Positions 10,317 to 18,220 of a DNA stretch of 64,000 bases are shown in pieces. Source of the stretch: Gammaproteobacteria bacterium (GTDB lineage Bacteria; Pseudomonadota; Gammaproteobacteria; Chromatiales; Chromatiaceae); the NCBI GenBank assembly GCA_020445255.1, contig JAGRGY010000027.1, positions 1-64,000 of the forward strand, given 5' to 3'. The notes below the pieces were generated by a model. That model was not told where the DNA came from. It made no database searches and was given only the letters and a program-made list of their open reading frames with translations. A program made the position numbers and the translations under genes. The first letter of the stretch is position 1. Each line of letters begins with the position of its first letter.

Positions 10317-10769
10317 TCAGCCGGCGCGACACCTGAGGAAGTAGTCGAAGCTGAACGTCTGGTCCGGGTGGCGCAACGTGAACTCCAGCACGCGGATGCG
10401 TCCCACGGTGTCGGCCGTGGCCGCGGCGCTCTCGCGCAACGCCTCCAGGCGCGACTTGGCCCAGTTGGTCGCGGCGACCTGGCCGAAGTCCCGATTCTGA
10501 CCCAGTACCTCGAGCACCTCTTCGATCATGTGGGCGATGTGGTCCTGCGCGCCCGGGGGTTGCGATTCGACACCCGCTGCGCTGCCGTTCTCGTGCACAT
10601 GCTGTGCGACGTACACCGCCAACGCGCACACGGCGGAGATCTTGCAGATGAAGGGGCCGAACTGCACACCCTCGCGGGTGTCGAACCACCAGAGGCTGTT
10701 GGATACGTAGACACGCGCACTGCGATAGTACTGTGTGTCCGAAATCTCGCCGAGCCGCACTGTGGCCAT
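10317..10769 (-). CDS. DUF6316-like hypothetical protein
   Basis: 150 aa from ATG 10769 (MATVRLGEISDTQYYRSARV). The first half contains WWFDTREGVQFGPFICKISA, resembling the W-F-TREG-GPF pattern I associate with DUF6316 proteins of Gammaproteobacteria. The second half is helical (HIAHMIEEVLEVLGQNRDF) and ends in FSFDYFLRCRAG. No signal peptide or membrane segment is visible, so it is probably cytoplasmic. The longer ORF to 10904 lacks a ribosome site, whereas an AGG-type site precedes 10769. Function unknown. Confidence 0.7.
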   Translation of the reverse strand: MATVRLGEISDTQYYRSARVYVSNSLWWFDTREGVQFGPFICKISAVCALAVYVAQHVHENGSAAGVESQPPGAQDHIAHMIEEVLEVLGQNRDFGQVAATNWAKSRLEALRESAAATADTVGRIRVLEFTLRHPDQTFSFDYFLRCRAG

Positions 10770-10940
10770 GCCGACCTCGTTATCCTGTATGAAAGTTATC
10801 GGCGCCGAAGTCTTCGTCCTTAGAAGCGCAGCGCGGGGCGTCTCCACGTCGCAATCCCGGCCTGATGGTGGGAAGCACGACCTTGGCGCGACGCGACCGG
10901 GCATGATCCGGCGGGCACGGGATGCCGGGTTTCGGCGGCG

Positions 10941-11627
10941 CTAATCGAGATGGGCGAGGAAGGTGGCGACGGCAGTGATGTCCTGGTCCGTGCGCAGCAT
11001 GTACGAACGTGCATACATCACCGGACTGAAGCGTTTGCCGGACGCCGAGCGGAATTCGCGCAGCATCTTGATCGTGTACTCGGGGCGCTGCCCGGCGAGT
11101 CGCGCATAGCCCTCCTTGCTGCGACCGTCGACACCGTGGCAGTCGACGCAGTATTGCCCGTACAGCTCCCGGCCGCGCGCGATCAGCGAGGGATCCCCGC
11201 CGCCCGAGGGCCGCATCTTCTGCTCCGAGTAGTAGATCGCCAGCTTGATCTTGTCGTCGTCGGTGAAGCCCGAGGCAAGGCTGCCCATCCAGAAATCGAT
11301 CCGCCGGCCGTCGGCATAACGGTTGAACTGCTCGACCATGTAGACCGGGTCCTGCCCTGCCAGGTTGGGCGCACCGTCACGCACCGAGATGCCGTCGAGG
11401 CCATGACACACCTTGCACAGCGGTGCGGCCCGCACCTCGCCCTCGTACATCGCGTCACGATAACGTCCCGGGTCGGCGGCGATCTCGTCGAGGCGCTGCT
11501 GCAGCTGTGCGCGCACGGCCAGGTCGGCCGGCTGCGGTTTGCCGTCGTCGAGCCGCAACGTGGGCGCCGCCAGGGCGCCCGGCACCAGCAATGCCATCAG
11601 CAGGACAGCATATCCGCGTATCAGCAT
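10941..11627 (-). CDS. Dihaem cytochrome c (c4-type)
   Basis: 228 aa. A signal peptide (residues 1-20, ending ALA) exports it to the periplasm. Two CXXCH haem sites, CKVCH (71-75) and CVDCH (160-164), sit in two tandem class I cytochrome domains with repeated phrases (PNLAGQDPVYMVEQ and RLAGQRPEYTIKML), the pattern of cytochrome c4 and related electron carriers. The start at 11627 is chosen because the frame upstream is not protein-like and the signal peptide begins there. It lies upstream of the DUF6316 gene on the same strand. The redox partner is not evident. Confidence 0.9.
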   Translation of the reverse strand: MLIRGYAVLLMALLVPGALAAPTLRLDDGKPQPADLAVRAQLQQRLDEIAADPGRYRDAMYEGEVRAAPLCKVCHGLDGISVRDGAPNLAGQDPVYMVEQFNRYADGRRIDFWMGSLASGFTDDDKIKLAIYYSEQKMRPSGGGDPSLIARGRELYGQYCVDCHGVDGRSKEGYARLAGQRPEYTIKMLREFRSASGKRFSPVMYARSYMLRTDQDITAVATFLAHLD

Positions 11628-11757
11628 GTTACGGTCGTTCTCCGGCTCGGGTCGTATCCCGCTTAGCGGACCGCCGATCCGGATCTTGAACCACGGGCGG
11701 ACGCCGGCGGTCGGCGTGCCGAAGGACGTTTCCCGGCCGCTGCGCGCAATCAGCCGG

Positions 11758-13086
11758 TCAGCGGGTCCGGATCTCCCAGAGTGCATCGTTGCCGCCGGTC
11801 GGATGCTGGATGTTGACGATGAAGCGGTGCGGATCGTTTGGATCCTGCTCCAGGCCGGTCGCCTCGGCCCCGGGGACGCCCAGGCTGATCCAGCGCCCGA
11901 CCCCCTCGGCCACCCCGTCACGGTCGGCGTCGATCGCCCGCCAGATATCGGCGTCCGGCACGGCCTGGTCCTCGACGATGTAGATGCTGCCGTCGGCACC
12001 GCTGGCAAGATTGTCCGGGTGCGTGAACGAGATACCGACTGCGGCCCCGGTCGCGAGGTCGATGACGTCGCGGTCGACGAAGATCCTGACCATGGCGACG
12101 GCGTCGTCGACCAGCTCGACGCCGTACACCGCGTGTTCGCTGGTCGCGGCGAAGTACAGGATCTCGCGGCCGTTCGCGAGCCTGGTCAGGGTGACGTCCT
12201 CGGGACGCCCGAACGGTGTACCGCCGACGCTGTCGGCCGCACGGCGCCCGCCGCCGGCTTTGGACGCGAAGTCGAACGGGTCTGCGACGCCGGGCAGCGC
12301 CCCGCCGTCGGCATCGGTGAGCGGCTGCCAATGCGCTGCGCCGGCGCGTGGTTCGGTGACGTTCACGGCGCTGTTGTAGGCCTGTGCCGGGTTACCGGCA
12401 AAGGCGTCGACGACGAGCACGAACGACTGGCCTGCGTTCAGCGTGCCGCGCTCGCGCGGCACGAACCGGTACACCGAACCCGAGTCGAACTCGTCGACGA
12501 AGTAAAGATTTCCATGGCTGTCGAAACGCAGGCCCTCGTGTGCGACGGCCGGGACGTTGGCCAGGAACGCCACATCGACGCGCCGGCCGTCGGCATTCGG
12601 GTTGCTGATCTCGAACAGACGCCCGCCGGGCCGCTCCTCGCCGGTCAGTACGCTGCCGAACGGGGTTGCGGTGGCGGGGTCGAGACCGGCGAAGTCGTCG
12701 TCGAGCGGGTCGAACAGGGCGGGATCGGTGGTGCGGATGCCGCTGGCATTGCCTTTCATCAGGATCTGGAACGTACCGCTCTGTATGTCATAGCGAAACA
12801 CCCCGGCACCGCTACCGACCTCGGTCGGGACGTAGATCGACGCGCTGGTCCGGTCGAATGTCGCCATGTCCCAGTGGCCGAACGTGGCCGGCAGACCGCG
12901 CGCCTGCAGGGTGTGGCGATCGGTGATCAGCGTCGCTGTGAGACCGCTCGACAGCAGGAACGGGTCGCCCGCCGTCAGCACACCGGTCGACGCCGGTAGC
13001 GGGAACGGACCGCCGTCGACGGCGGCCGCGGACGACCCTGCACCGATCGCGATCACGGCGGCATTCACCAGCACCCGCTTGCGCAT
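11758..13086 (-). CDS. PhoX-like / DUF839 family beta-propeller protein
   Basis: 442 aa from ATG 13086, with GGAG 7-8 bases upstream. Residues 1-23 form a signal peptide. The body has repeated blade-like phrases: HEGLRFDSHGNLYFVDEF, SVYRFVPRERG, FGRPEDVTL, LYFAATSEHAVYGVEL, HPDNLASGADGSIYIVEDQ, and NIQHPTGGNDALWEIRT. This is the DUF839 layout, related to PhoX alkaline phosphatase. Phosphatase activity is not assured because I cannot place the PhoX iron/calcium ligands. The product should be periplasmic or outer-surface. It is followed 130 bp downstream by the dihaem cytochrome gene. Confidence 0.85.
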   Translation of the reverse strand: MRKRVLVNAAVIAIGAGSSAAAVDGGPFPLPASTGVLTAGDPFLLSSGLTATLITDRHTLQARGLPATFGHWDMATFDRTSASIYVPTEVGSGAGVFRYDIQSGTFQILMKGNASGIRTTDPALFDPLDDDFAGLDPATATPFGSVLTGEERPGGRLFEISNPNADGRRVDVAFLANVPAVAHEGLRFDSHGNLYFVDEFDSGSVYRFVPRERGTLNAGQSFVLVVDAFAGNPAQAYNSAVNVTEPRAGAAHWQPLTDADGGALPGVADPFDFASKAGGGRRAADSVGGTPFGRPEDVTLTRLANGREILYFAATSEHAVYGVELVDDAVAMVRIFVDRDVIDLATGAAVGISFTHPDNLASGADGSIYIVEDQAVPDADIWRAIDADRDGVAEGVGRWISLGVPGAEATGLEQDPNDPHRFIVNIQHPTGGNDALWEIRTR

Positions 13087-13210
13087 GTGCGATATCTCCG
13101 TGGTGTTGCAGAAGGACATCGACGGCGCGCACCCAGACCGCCCGGCGCCCGTTCGTACGGCCTGGCGATGCCGCGGCCGTTGGGCGACGACCGACAGGGT
13201 GTGCCGCGGA

Positions 13211-13837
13211 TCAGGTGGCGTCGCGCGAACCGGTGTAGCGGTCGAAGAAGATCCTGACCAGGTCGGACCGCGTCACGATGCCGACCACGCGGCCGTCGCC
13301 GTCGCAGACCAGGATACGCTTGACCCGATGCTGCTTCATCAACCCGATGACCTCGTCGATCCGCGCATCGGGTGCCACGTGCACCACGTCGCGCACCATG
13401 TGATCGGCCACCGGGTCTTCCGGCCGCTCTGCCGCGATGCCCTGCGCCAGGTGGCTGAACAGCGACTCCAGGGTCTGCCACAGGTTGTGGGTCGGGTGAT
13501 GCGCCGGCACGCCGAGTCCGCGCAGGAAGTCGGCCTCGGTGATGATCCCGCACAGCCGCCCGGTATCGTCGACCACCGGCAGCCCGCTGATCCGCTGCGC
13601 GACCAGCCGATGCGCGGCCTCCGCCATCGTGGTCCGGGCACCGATCGTGTGCACCGGGCTGTTCATGATGCGCGCTACCGTCAATGACTTGGCCGGGCGT
13701 TGGGTGGCGAAATGGCGCGCCCTGTCCGCCAGCGTCATCAGGTCGTCGACCTCGATGTCGATGAAGGTGTGCATGCTCTGCAGCGCACGCTCGTAGTCCT
13801 CGCGCAGCGGGCGGGGATTGTCCGGCTCATCGTCCAT
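13211..13837 (-). CDS. CBS-domain protein (paralogue 1)
   Basis: 208 aa from ATG 13837, with GGAGC just upstream; a GTG at 13840 is also in frame. An N-terminal helical region (DYERALQSMHTFIDIEVDDL) precedes two CBS domains, about residues 55-112 and 145-200, with RISGLPVVDDTGRLCGIITEADFL and KRILVCDGDGRVVGIVTRSDL (read in pieces). CBS pairs bind adenine nucleotides and regulate partner proteins. The gene overlaps the end of the HPP-family membrane gene by 11 bases, so the two are translationally linked and may form one functional unit. A close paralogue lies at 28644-29288. Confidence 0.88.
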   Translation of the reverse strand: MDDEPDNPRPLREDYERALQSMHTFIDIEVDDLMTLADRARHFATQRPAKSLTVARIMNSPVHTIGARTTMAEAAHRLVAQRISGLPVVDDTGRLCGIITEADFLRGLGVPAHHPTHNLWQTLESLFSHLAQGIAAERPEDPVADHMVRDVVHVAPDARIDEVIGLMKQHRVKRILVCDGDGRVVGIVTRSDLVRIFFDRYTGSRDAT

Positions 13838-14417
13838 CACGTTGCTCCGGTTGGGCCGACCGGTTTGCCCGTGCGTCGGGTGCCCAGGCCGCCGGGTAGC
13901 GCCGCCAGGCGAACGGCGCGTTGACCAGCACGGCGACCAGCAGGATCGTCAGGGCATTCAGCAGCACCGGCGTGAGTACGAACTGGTAGCCGAGCTGGTG
14001 CACCGCGTCACCGCCGACCACGGCGCCGAGCGCCGTCGCGCCGCCTGGTGGATGGATGCAGCGCAGATAGTGCATGGCCCCGATCGCGACGGCGACTGCC
14101 GTCGCCGCCGCCAGCGTCGGGTTGGGGATGTGCCGGGCGCAGATGACCCCGACCAGCGCCGACACTAGGTGGCCGCCGAGCACCGACCACGGCTGCGACA
14201 GCGCGCCGTGCGGTACCGCGAACAGCAGCACGGCCGACGACCCCATCGACGCGATGATGCCTGCGCTGCCGACAAGACCCAGCTGAGCGTGGCTGATCAG
14301 CGCCACGCCGAGGATCCCCGCCAGGCCCCCCACCATCGACAGCCATTTCTCCACGTGTCCTGCGCGTTCGTTGCCGATCCCGGCCCAGTGGCGAAGGTTG
14401 GTCAGTAGCGTGTGCAT
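13827..14417 (-). CDS. HPP-family membrane protein
   Basis: 196 aa from ATG 14417 (MHTLLTNLRHWAGIG). At least four hydrophobic segments are visible. The family-defining block HYLRCIHPPGGATALGAV is present, preceded by GSSAVLLFAVPHGALSQPW. HPP proteins are integral inner-membrane proteins; plant members transport nitrite, but the bacterial substrate is mostly unknown. It is the first gene of a two-gene unit with the overlapping CBS protein. The divergent promoter region (14418-14556) is shared with a LysR regulator and holds a perfect 9-bp inverted repeat. Confidence 0.88.
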   Translation of the reverse strand: MHTLLTNLRHWAGIGNERAGHVEKWLSMVGGLAGILGVALISHAQLGLVGSAGIIASMGSSAVLLFAVPHGALSQPWSVLGGHLVSALVGVICARHIPNPTLAAATAVAVAIGAMHYLRCIHPPGGATALGAVVGGDAVHQLGYQFVLTPVLLNALTILLVAVLVNAPFAWRRYPAAWAPDARANRSAQPEQRDGR

Positions 14418-14495
14418 ACCGGTAGCGCGCTCCCCTGTGCGTGCGGCGCCGGGCCGCGATCGCACGCATCGTATTGGTGCGCCGTATGTTTGGAC

Positions 14496-14537
14496 AAACG
14501 ATATTTATTGGCATTAAATATCGGAAATATCGATTTA
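14496..14537. promoter_or_regulatory. 42-bp operator-like motif, copy A
   Basis: AT-rich block in a GC-rich genome. It contains the perfect inverted repeat CGATATTTA (14499-14507) / TAAATATCG (14515-14523) and ends in ATATCGATTTA. It lies between the HPP and lysR start codons. A gap-free 42-bp counterpart occurs at 16223-16264. The likely binder is the adjacent LysR regulator. Confidence 0.7.
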
Positions 14538-14556
14538 AAATACCGGACGCACCATC

Positions 14557-15435
14557 GTGGATATCGATCAGGCCAGGACGTTTCTTGCGATCGCGGCGCA
14601 CGGCAGCTTCCTCGAGGCGGCCAAACGGCTCCACGTGACCCAGTCGACGGTCAGCGCGCGCATCCAGAACCTGGAGACCGAGCTCGGCGCGCAGCTGTTC
14701 GTGCGCAACCGCGCCGGCGCCACGCTGACCGTGCCGGGCCGGCGCTTCATGCAGCACGCCAAGTCGCTGGTGCTGACTGTCGAGCAGGCCCGTCACGATG
14801 TCGGCCTGCCGAGCCGCTATCGTGCGACGGTGCGCATCGGCGGCCGCATCGCGCTGTGGGAGGCGTTTCTGCCGGGCTGGGTGGGCTGGATGCGGCGGCT
14901 GGCGCCCGACGTGTCGATCCAAAGCGAGATCGGCTTCGAAGAGGACCTGATGCGGCGGCTGGTCGAGGGCACGCTCGACATCGGGGTCATGTACACGCCC
15001 AGCCATGCCCCTGGCCTGATCGTCGAGCACCTGTTCGACGAGACCCTGGTCATGGTCAGCACCCGGCCGGACACGCGCTGGCCCGGCGACGACTACGTGT
15101 ACGTGGAATGGGGTCCCGGCTTCTATGCCCGGCACCAGGAGAGCTTTCCCGACCTGACCCGTCCGCCGCAGGTCGTCAACATCGGCTGGCTGGGCATCCA
15201 GCTGATCCTGGCCAATGGCGGTTCGTGTTTTCTGCCGATCCGCATGGCCCGTTCACTGATCCAGGCGGGACGTCTGTATCAGGTGACATCGGCACCCGAA
15301 TTCCCACACCCCGCGTACATGGTGTTCCCGCGTGAGACCGGCGGCGAGGTGCTGGCGCAGGCTGTGGAGGGCCTGCGCGAACTCGCTCACCAGGAACAGA
15401 TCGCCAGCGCCGGGACGCGCCCGACCGGGGACTGA
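14557..15435 (+). CDS. LysR-family transcriptional regulator
   Basis: 292 aa from GTG 14557. The N-terminal winged helix-turn-helix is typical: MDIDQARTFLAIAAHGSFLE, AAKRLHVTQSTVSARIQNLE and LFVRNRAGATLTVPG. The periplasmic-binding-like effector domain spans about residues 90-280 (LVEGTLDIGVMYTPSHAPGL, LILANGGSCFLPIRMA). It is transcribed away from the HPP/CBS pair, as LysR regulators often are from their targets. The AT-rich motif in front of it recurs upstream of the DsrC-like gene, so it may control both sites. The effector is unknown. It is convergent with the DsrC-like gene. Confidence 0.92.
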   Translation: MDIDQARTFLAIAAHGSFLEAAKRLHVTQSTVSARIQNLETELGAQLFVRNRAGATLTVPGRRFMQHAKSLVLTVEQARHDVGLPSRYRATVRIGGRIALWEAFLPGWVGWMRRLAPDVSIQSEIGFEEDLMRRLVEGTLDIGVMYTPSHAPGLIVEHLFDETLVMVSTRPDTRWPGDDYVYVEWGPGFYARHQESFPDLTRPPQVVNIGWLGIQLILANGGSCFLPIRMARSLIQAGRLYQVTSAPEFPHPAYMVFPRETGGEVLAQAVEGLRELAHQEQIASAGTRPTGD

Positions 15436-15450
15436 TCGCCGACCGATCGA

Positions 15451-15505
15451 CGAGGGGTCGGCGAGGGGTCGGCGAGGGGTCGGCGACGGGTCGGCGACGG
15501 GTCGG
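15451..15505. repeat. Five tandem copies of an 11-bp unit
   Basis: CGAGGGGTCGG occurs three times in succession (15451-15483), then the variant CGACGGGTCGG twice (15484-15505). It fills the space between the convergent stop codons of lysR and the DsrC-like gene. Confidence 0.85.
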
Positions 15506-15506
15506 T

Positions 15507-16148
15507 TCAGTGCTCGCCCTTGGTCCGCAGCAGCCCGGCGAGCCGGTTGCCCTGCTTCTGCGGGCCGCCGCGCGGGAACAGCCGATGCAGGTAGCGGTTG
15601 GAACCGCGCTCGTGGTCCCAGACCTTGCGGAAATGGCGGATCATGTCGCGCACGCTCGCCTGCGCGCCGCGGTCGGCGTAGTGCGCGCGCAGGTAACGGA
15701 CCACCTCCCAGTGCTCGGCGTCCAGGGCGAGATCCTCGCGTTCCGCCTGTGCCCTGGCGAAGGCCTCGGTCCAATCGCCGGGGTCGACCAGGTACCCTTC
15801 GCTGTCGGTCAGCACATCGCGTCCGCCGGCGTGAACGACCCGGGTTGCCATGTCCGGATAGGCGTTGCTGCCGGACGGCAGTACGCCGGGGGTCCCGGTG
15901 GAGTCGTCGGGCGACTGGGTGATCGACCACAGCGCGATGCCGATCTCGCCGTCGAGCCGGCCATGGAAGCGTTCGACGCCGGATACCAGCACCTTGCCGC
16001 TGGCCGGCGGGTGATCGAACATCGCGACGCCCGACCGGTCGGTCAGGACCGGGCCGAGCTGCCGGCCGTCCGCATCCAGCTGCAGCGCGACCGGCGTGCG
16101 CTTCAACGGCTCGTTGCTGAACTTCATCGCCACGCGTACCGCGATCAT
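15507..16148 (-). CDS. DsrC/TusE-like domain fused to an N-terminal beta-domain; both active cysteines missing
   Basis: 213 aa from ATG 16148, with GGAGGA upstream. Residues 1-80 look like a small beta-sandwich (VAMKFSNEPLKRTPVALQL, GVAMFDHPPASGKVLVSGVE), followed by a linker. Residues 112-213 match DsrC/TusE: DSEGYLVDPGDWTEAFARA, EHWEVVRYLRAHY, RDMIRHFRKVW, LHRLFPRGGPQKQGNRLAGL. DsrC carries sulfur on two conserved C-terminal cysteines; here the KQAC position reads KQGN (Asn201) and the end reads TKGEH, so neither remains. A regulatory or structural role is more likely than sulfur transfer. The promoter region carries the second copy of the 42-bp motif. Confidence 0.83.
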   Translation of the reverse strand: MIAVRVAMKFSNEPLKRTPVALQLDADGRQLGPVLTDRSGVAMFDHPPASGKVLVSGVERFHGRLDGEIGIALWSITQSPDDSTGTPGVLPSGSNAYPDMATRVVHAGGRDVLTDSEGYLVDPGDWTEAFARAQAEREDLALDAEHWEVVRYLRAHYADRGAQASVRDMIRHFRKVWDHERGSNRYLHRLFPRGGPQKQGNRLAGLLRTKGEH

Positions 16149-16222
16149 CGTCTTTCCTCCGCGAAACACCACCGGGTCACCGCCCGCGAGGCTAGACTGT
16201 AAGACCATGCAATGAATAGATA

Positions 16223-16264
16223 AAACGAAATTTATTGTACGCTGATATCGGATTTATCGATTTA
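16223..16264. promoter_or_regulatory. 42-bp operator-like motif, copy B
   Basis: Aligned without gaps to 14496-14537. The blocks AAACGA-ATTTATTG, ATATCGG and TATCGATTTA are shared. It lies between the divergent DsrC-like gene (minus) and the small gene at 16344 (plus). It is strikingly AT-rich against its surroundings. Confidence 0.7.
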
Positions 16265-16343
16265 TTGAGCGGAGCGGGACGAGGGTGCGACTGACTGCAG
16301 ACTGCGCGGTATGGCGGGTCCCGCCGCAGCCCGGGGCGGACAC

Positions 16344-16541
16344 ATGACGCAGGATACGAAGGAACTGGCCGAACGCGTGCGCGCGCGCTGCATCGAGGTG
16401 GCGCTGCTGGCCTACGAGGAAGGTGGCATCAGCGGTTTGTGTGCCGAAGGGCGCTGGGAGCTTGCGGTTCAGGCGATGCGCTGCGTCGACCTCGCTGCAC
16501 TGCCCGACGGGCCCGCGCCGCCGCGTGACGCGCCGGACTGA
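16344..16541 (+). CDS. Small conserved helical protein
   Basis: 65 aa from ATG 16344 (MTQDTKELAERVRARCIEVA). It contains AYEEGGISGLCAEGRWELAV, a phrase I recall from short proteobacterial proteins often labelled acetyltransferase; at this length the enzymatic label is doubtful. It has no signal peptide. Upstream in-frame codons to 16311 are less protein-like. It is divergent from the DsrC-like gene, with the 42-bp motif between them, so it may share that regulation. Function unknown. Confidence 0.7.
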   Translation: MTQDTKELAERVRARCIEVALLAYEEGGISGLCAEGRWELAVQAMRCVDLAALPDGPAPPRDAPD

Positions 16542-16577
16542 TCGCGCCGACGCCGTTCGGGAGCGGGTGCCGGAGGC

Positions 16578-17918
16578 CTAGTCCAGGCCGAGGCGCTGCA
16601 TGCGCCGCCACAGCGTGGTGCGGTCGATGCCCAGACGCTGCGCCGCCAGGGTCTTGTTGCCGTCGGCCCTGCGCAGCGCCTCCTCGATCTCCCGCCGTGC
16701 CTCGTCCGATCCGCCATTCAGCCCGTTTGCCGCCGGGTCCCTGCGCCGGTCACAGTATTCGCGGATGGTCTCGGGCAGACTCTCGCGGGTCACCACCCCA
16801 TCCTCGGCGCAGATGATGCAATGCTCGATCGCATTGGCCAGCTCGCGCACGTTGCCGGGCCACGGGTAGTTCATGATCGCGCGCATCGCATCGTCGCTGA
16901 ACGCGACCTCGGACGGATAGTTGCGCATCACCAGACGTTGATGGATCACCTTCGACAGCAGCGCGATGTCACCCGGTCGGTCACGCAGCGGTGGAACGTG
17001 CAGTGGCACCACGGCGATGCGGTAATAGAGATCGGCGCGGAACAGGCTGCGGTCGACGTGTTCGCGCAGATCGCGGTTGGACGCGCTGACCAGTCGGACG
17101 TCGACCTTGATGGTCTTGTCCGACCCCACCGGCTCGTATTCGCCGTCCTGCAGCACGCGCAGCAGCCTGGGCTGCAGCTCGCGCGGCAGTTCACCGATCT
17201 CGTCGAGGAACAGCGTGCCGCCGTCGGCCGCCTTGAAGCGCCCCTCGCGATCCTTGATCGCCCCGGTGAAGGCGCCCTTCACGTGACCGAACAACTCGGT
17301 CTCGATCAGCGTCGCCGGAATGGCGCCACAGTTGATCTCGATGAATGGCATGTGCCGGCGCGCGCTACGCCGGTGGACGACGCGCGCCAGCTCTGTCTTG
17401 CCGGTGCCGGACTCGCCCTGCAGCAGCACCGACGCGTCGGAGGCCGCCACCGTCGACAGCCGGTGGATCAGCCGCAGCATCTCCGGGTCTTCGGTCGCCA
17501 CGCCGCAGGCGTCCTTGTCCGCCATCACCGCAAACAGCCGCTTCTCCGCCGTGATATCACGCATCACGATCATGCGCAGCGCGCGCGGCTGGCCCGGAAA
17601 ATCGAGCAGACAGGTGTTGACGCGCAGCCAGCGCGGCTGACCGTTCACCCGCACCTCTTCGTCGAACTCCATCGACATCTCGCAGTGATGGCGCTCGCCG
17701 TTCTCGAGCTCGAGGCCCGCGCGGATCATCGCGGCGCGGAAATTGTGGCCGCCCAGATTCGCCAGCGACGGGCGCCGCGTGTCGTCGAGCGCGAGCAGCT
17801 CGGCCGTCGCGGGATTCAGCGACAGGACGGCGCCGTCGGCATTGCAGATGATCACACCTTCGTCGATGTGCTCGAGCAGCGGTTTTAGCAGATTCAGTAT
17901 CGTCTGTTCGGTCAGCAT
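16578..17918 (-). CDS. Sigma-54 dependent transcriptional activator with PAS domain
   Basis: 446 aa from ATG 17918. Residues 5-125 form a PAS-type sensor (HIDEGVIICNADGAVLSLNP, ending MIVMRDITAEKR). The AAA+ domain has Walker A GESGTGKT (168-175), the sigma-54 contact loop GAFTGA (215-220) and Walker B GGTLFLDEIGE. The C-terminus has a Fis-type helix-turn-helix (NKTLAAQRLGIDRTTLWRRM). It should remodel sigma-54 RNA polymerase after binding upstream sites. There is no receiver domain, so the PAS domain probably senses the signal directly. Two sigma-54 promoters with a common upstream element lie directly downstream of its own promoter region, the likely targets. Confidence 0.94.
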   Translation of the reverse strand: MLTEQTILNLLKPLLEHIDEGVIICNADGAVLSLNPATAELLALDDTRRPSLANLGGHNFRAAMIRAGLELENGERHHCEMSMEFDEEVRVNGQPRWLRVNTCLLDFPGQPRALRMIVMRDITAEKRLFAVMADKDACGVATEDPEMLRLIHRLSTVAASDASVLLQGESGTGKTELARVVHRRSARRHMPFIEINCGAIPATLIETELFGHVKGAFTGAIKDREGRFKAADGGTLFLDEIGELPRELQPRLLRVLQDGEYEPVGSDKTIKVDVRLVSASNRDLREHVDRSLFRADLYYRIAVVPLHVPPLRDRPGDIALLSKVIHQRLVMRNYPSEVAFSDDAMRAIMNYPWPGNVRELANAIEHCIICAEDGVVTRESLPETIREYCDRRRDPAANGLNGGSDEARREIEEALRRADGNKTLAAQRLGIDRTTLWRRMQRLGLD

Positions 17919-17965
17919 GACGGCCCCGTCCCCACGTTCGCGCCGACAGTCCGGCGCGTCAGACA

Positions 17966-18003
17966 AGCGTTGCACCTGTTGGCTTTGAGTGCAACGCTGC
18001 AAC
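17966..18003. promoter_or_regulatory. Upstream activator element 1
   Basis: A perfect 10-bp inverted repeat AGCGTTGCAC (17966-17975) / GTGCAACGCT (17989-17998) overlaps the direct pair GCAACGCTGCAAC (17991-18003). The same GCAACGNTGCAAC block recurs at 18843-18855. Its end lies 56 bases before the GG of the sigma-54 promoter. Confidence 0.75.
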
Positions 18004-18056
18004 GGCCTCCCGGTCGGCTATGCTAGATAAGCCATTGATTGTCGAGCCGTATGATA

Positions 18057-18074
18057 CCGGCACCGAATTTGCTC
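18057..18074 (+). promoter_or_regulatory. Sigma-54 promoter for the Met-rich gene
   Basis: CCGGCACCGAATTTGCTC. The GG (18059-18060) and GC (18071-18072) are exactly 10 bases apart, and GGCAC and TTGC match the -24/-12 consensus. Predicted transcription start is near 18084, giving a leader of about 135 bases. Confidence 0.75.
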
Positions 18075-18220
18075 ATTGATGCCGGATACGGGCAAGCACG
18101 ACTCGCGCCACACGAGTGAGTCGCCAACCAAAACCAAATAATGGCCGCCGCTCCGCGTCATAGTGTCGGACGAAACGGCCGACCCGCCACGCCAACCCAA
18201 CGCCGAGGAGCCCTGCCACG

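Larger units (their letters stand above)
17919..18220. other. Divergent control region of the sigma-54 activator and the Met-rich gene
   Basis: Holds the upstream activator element (17966-18003) and a sigma-54 promoter (18057-18074), listed separately, plus about 130 bases of predicted leader before the Met-rich gene. No additional gene is supported. Confidence 0.75.

Noticed and set aside
14412..15335. Plus-strand frame overlapping the LysR gene
   Set aside because: An out-of-frame shadow; the LysR frame has the conserved helix-turn-helix and effector domain.
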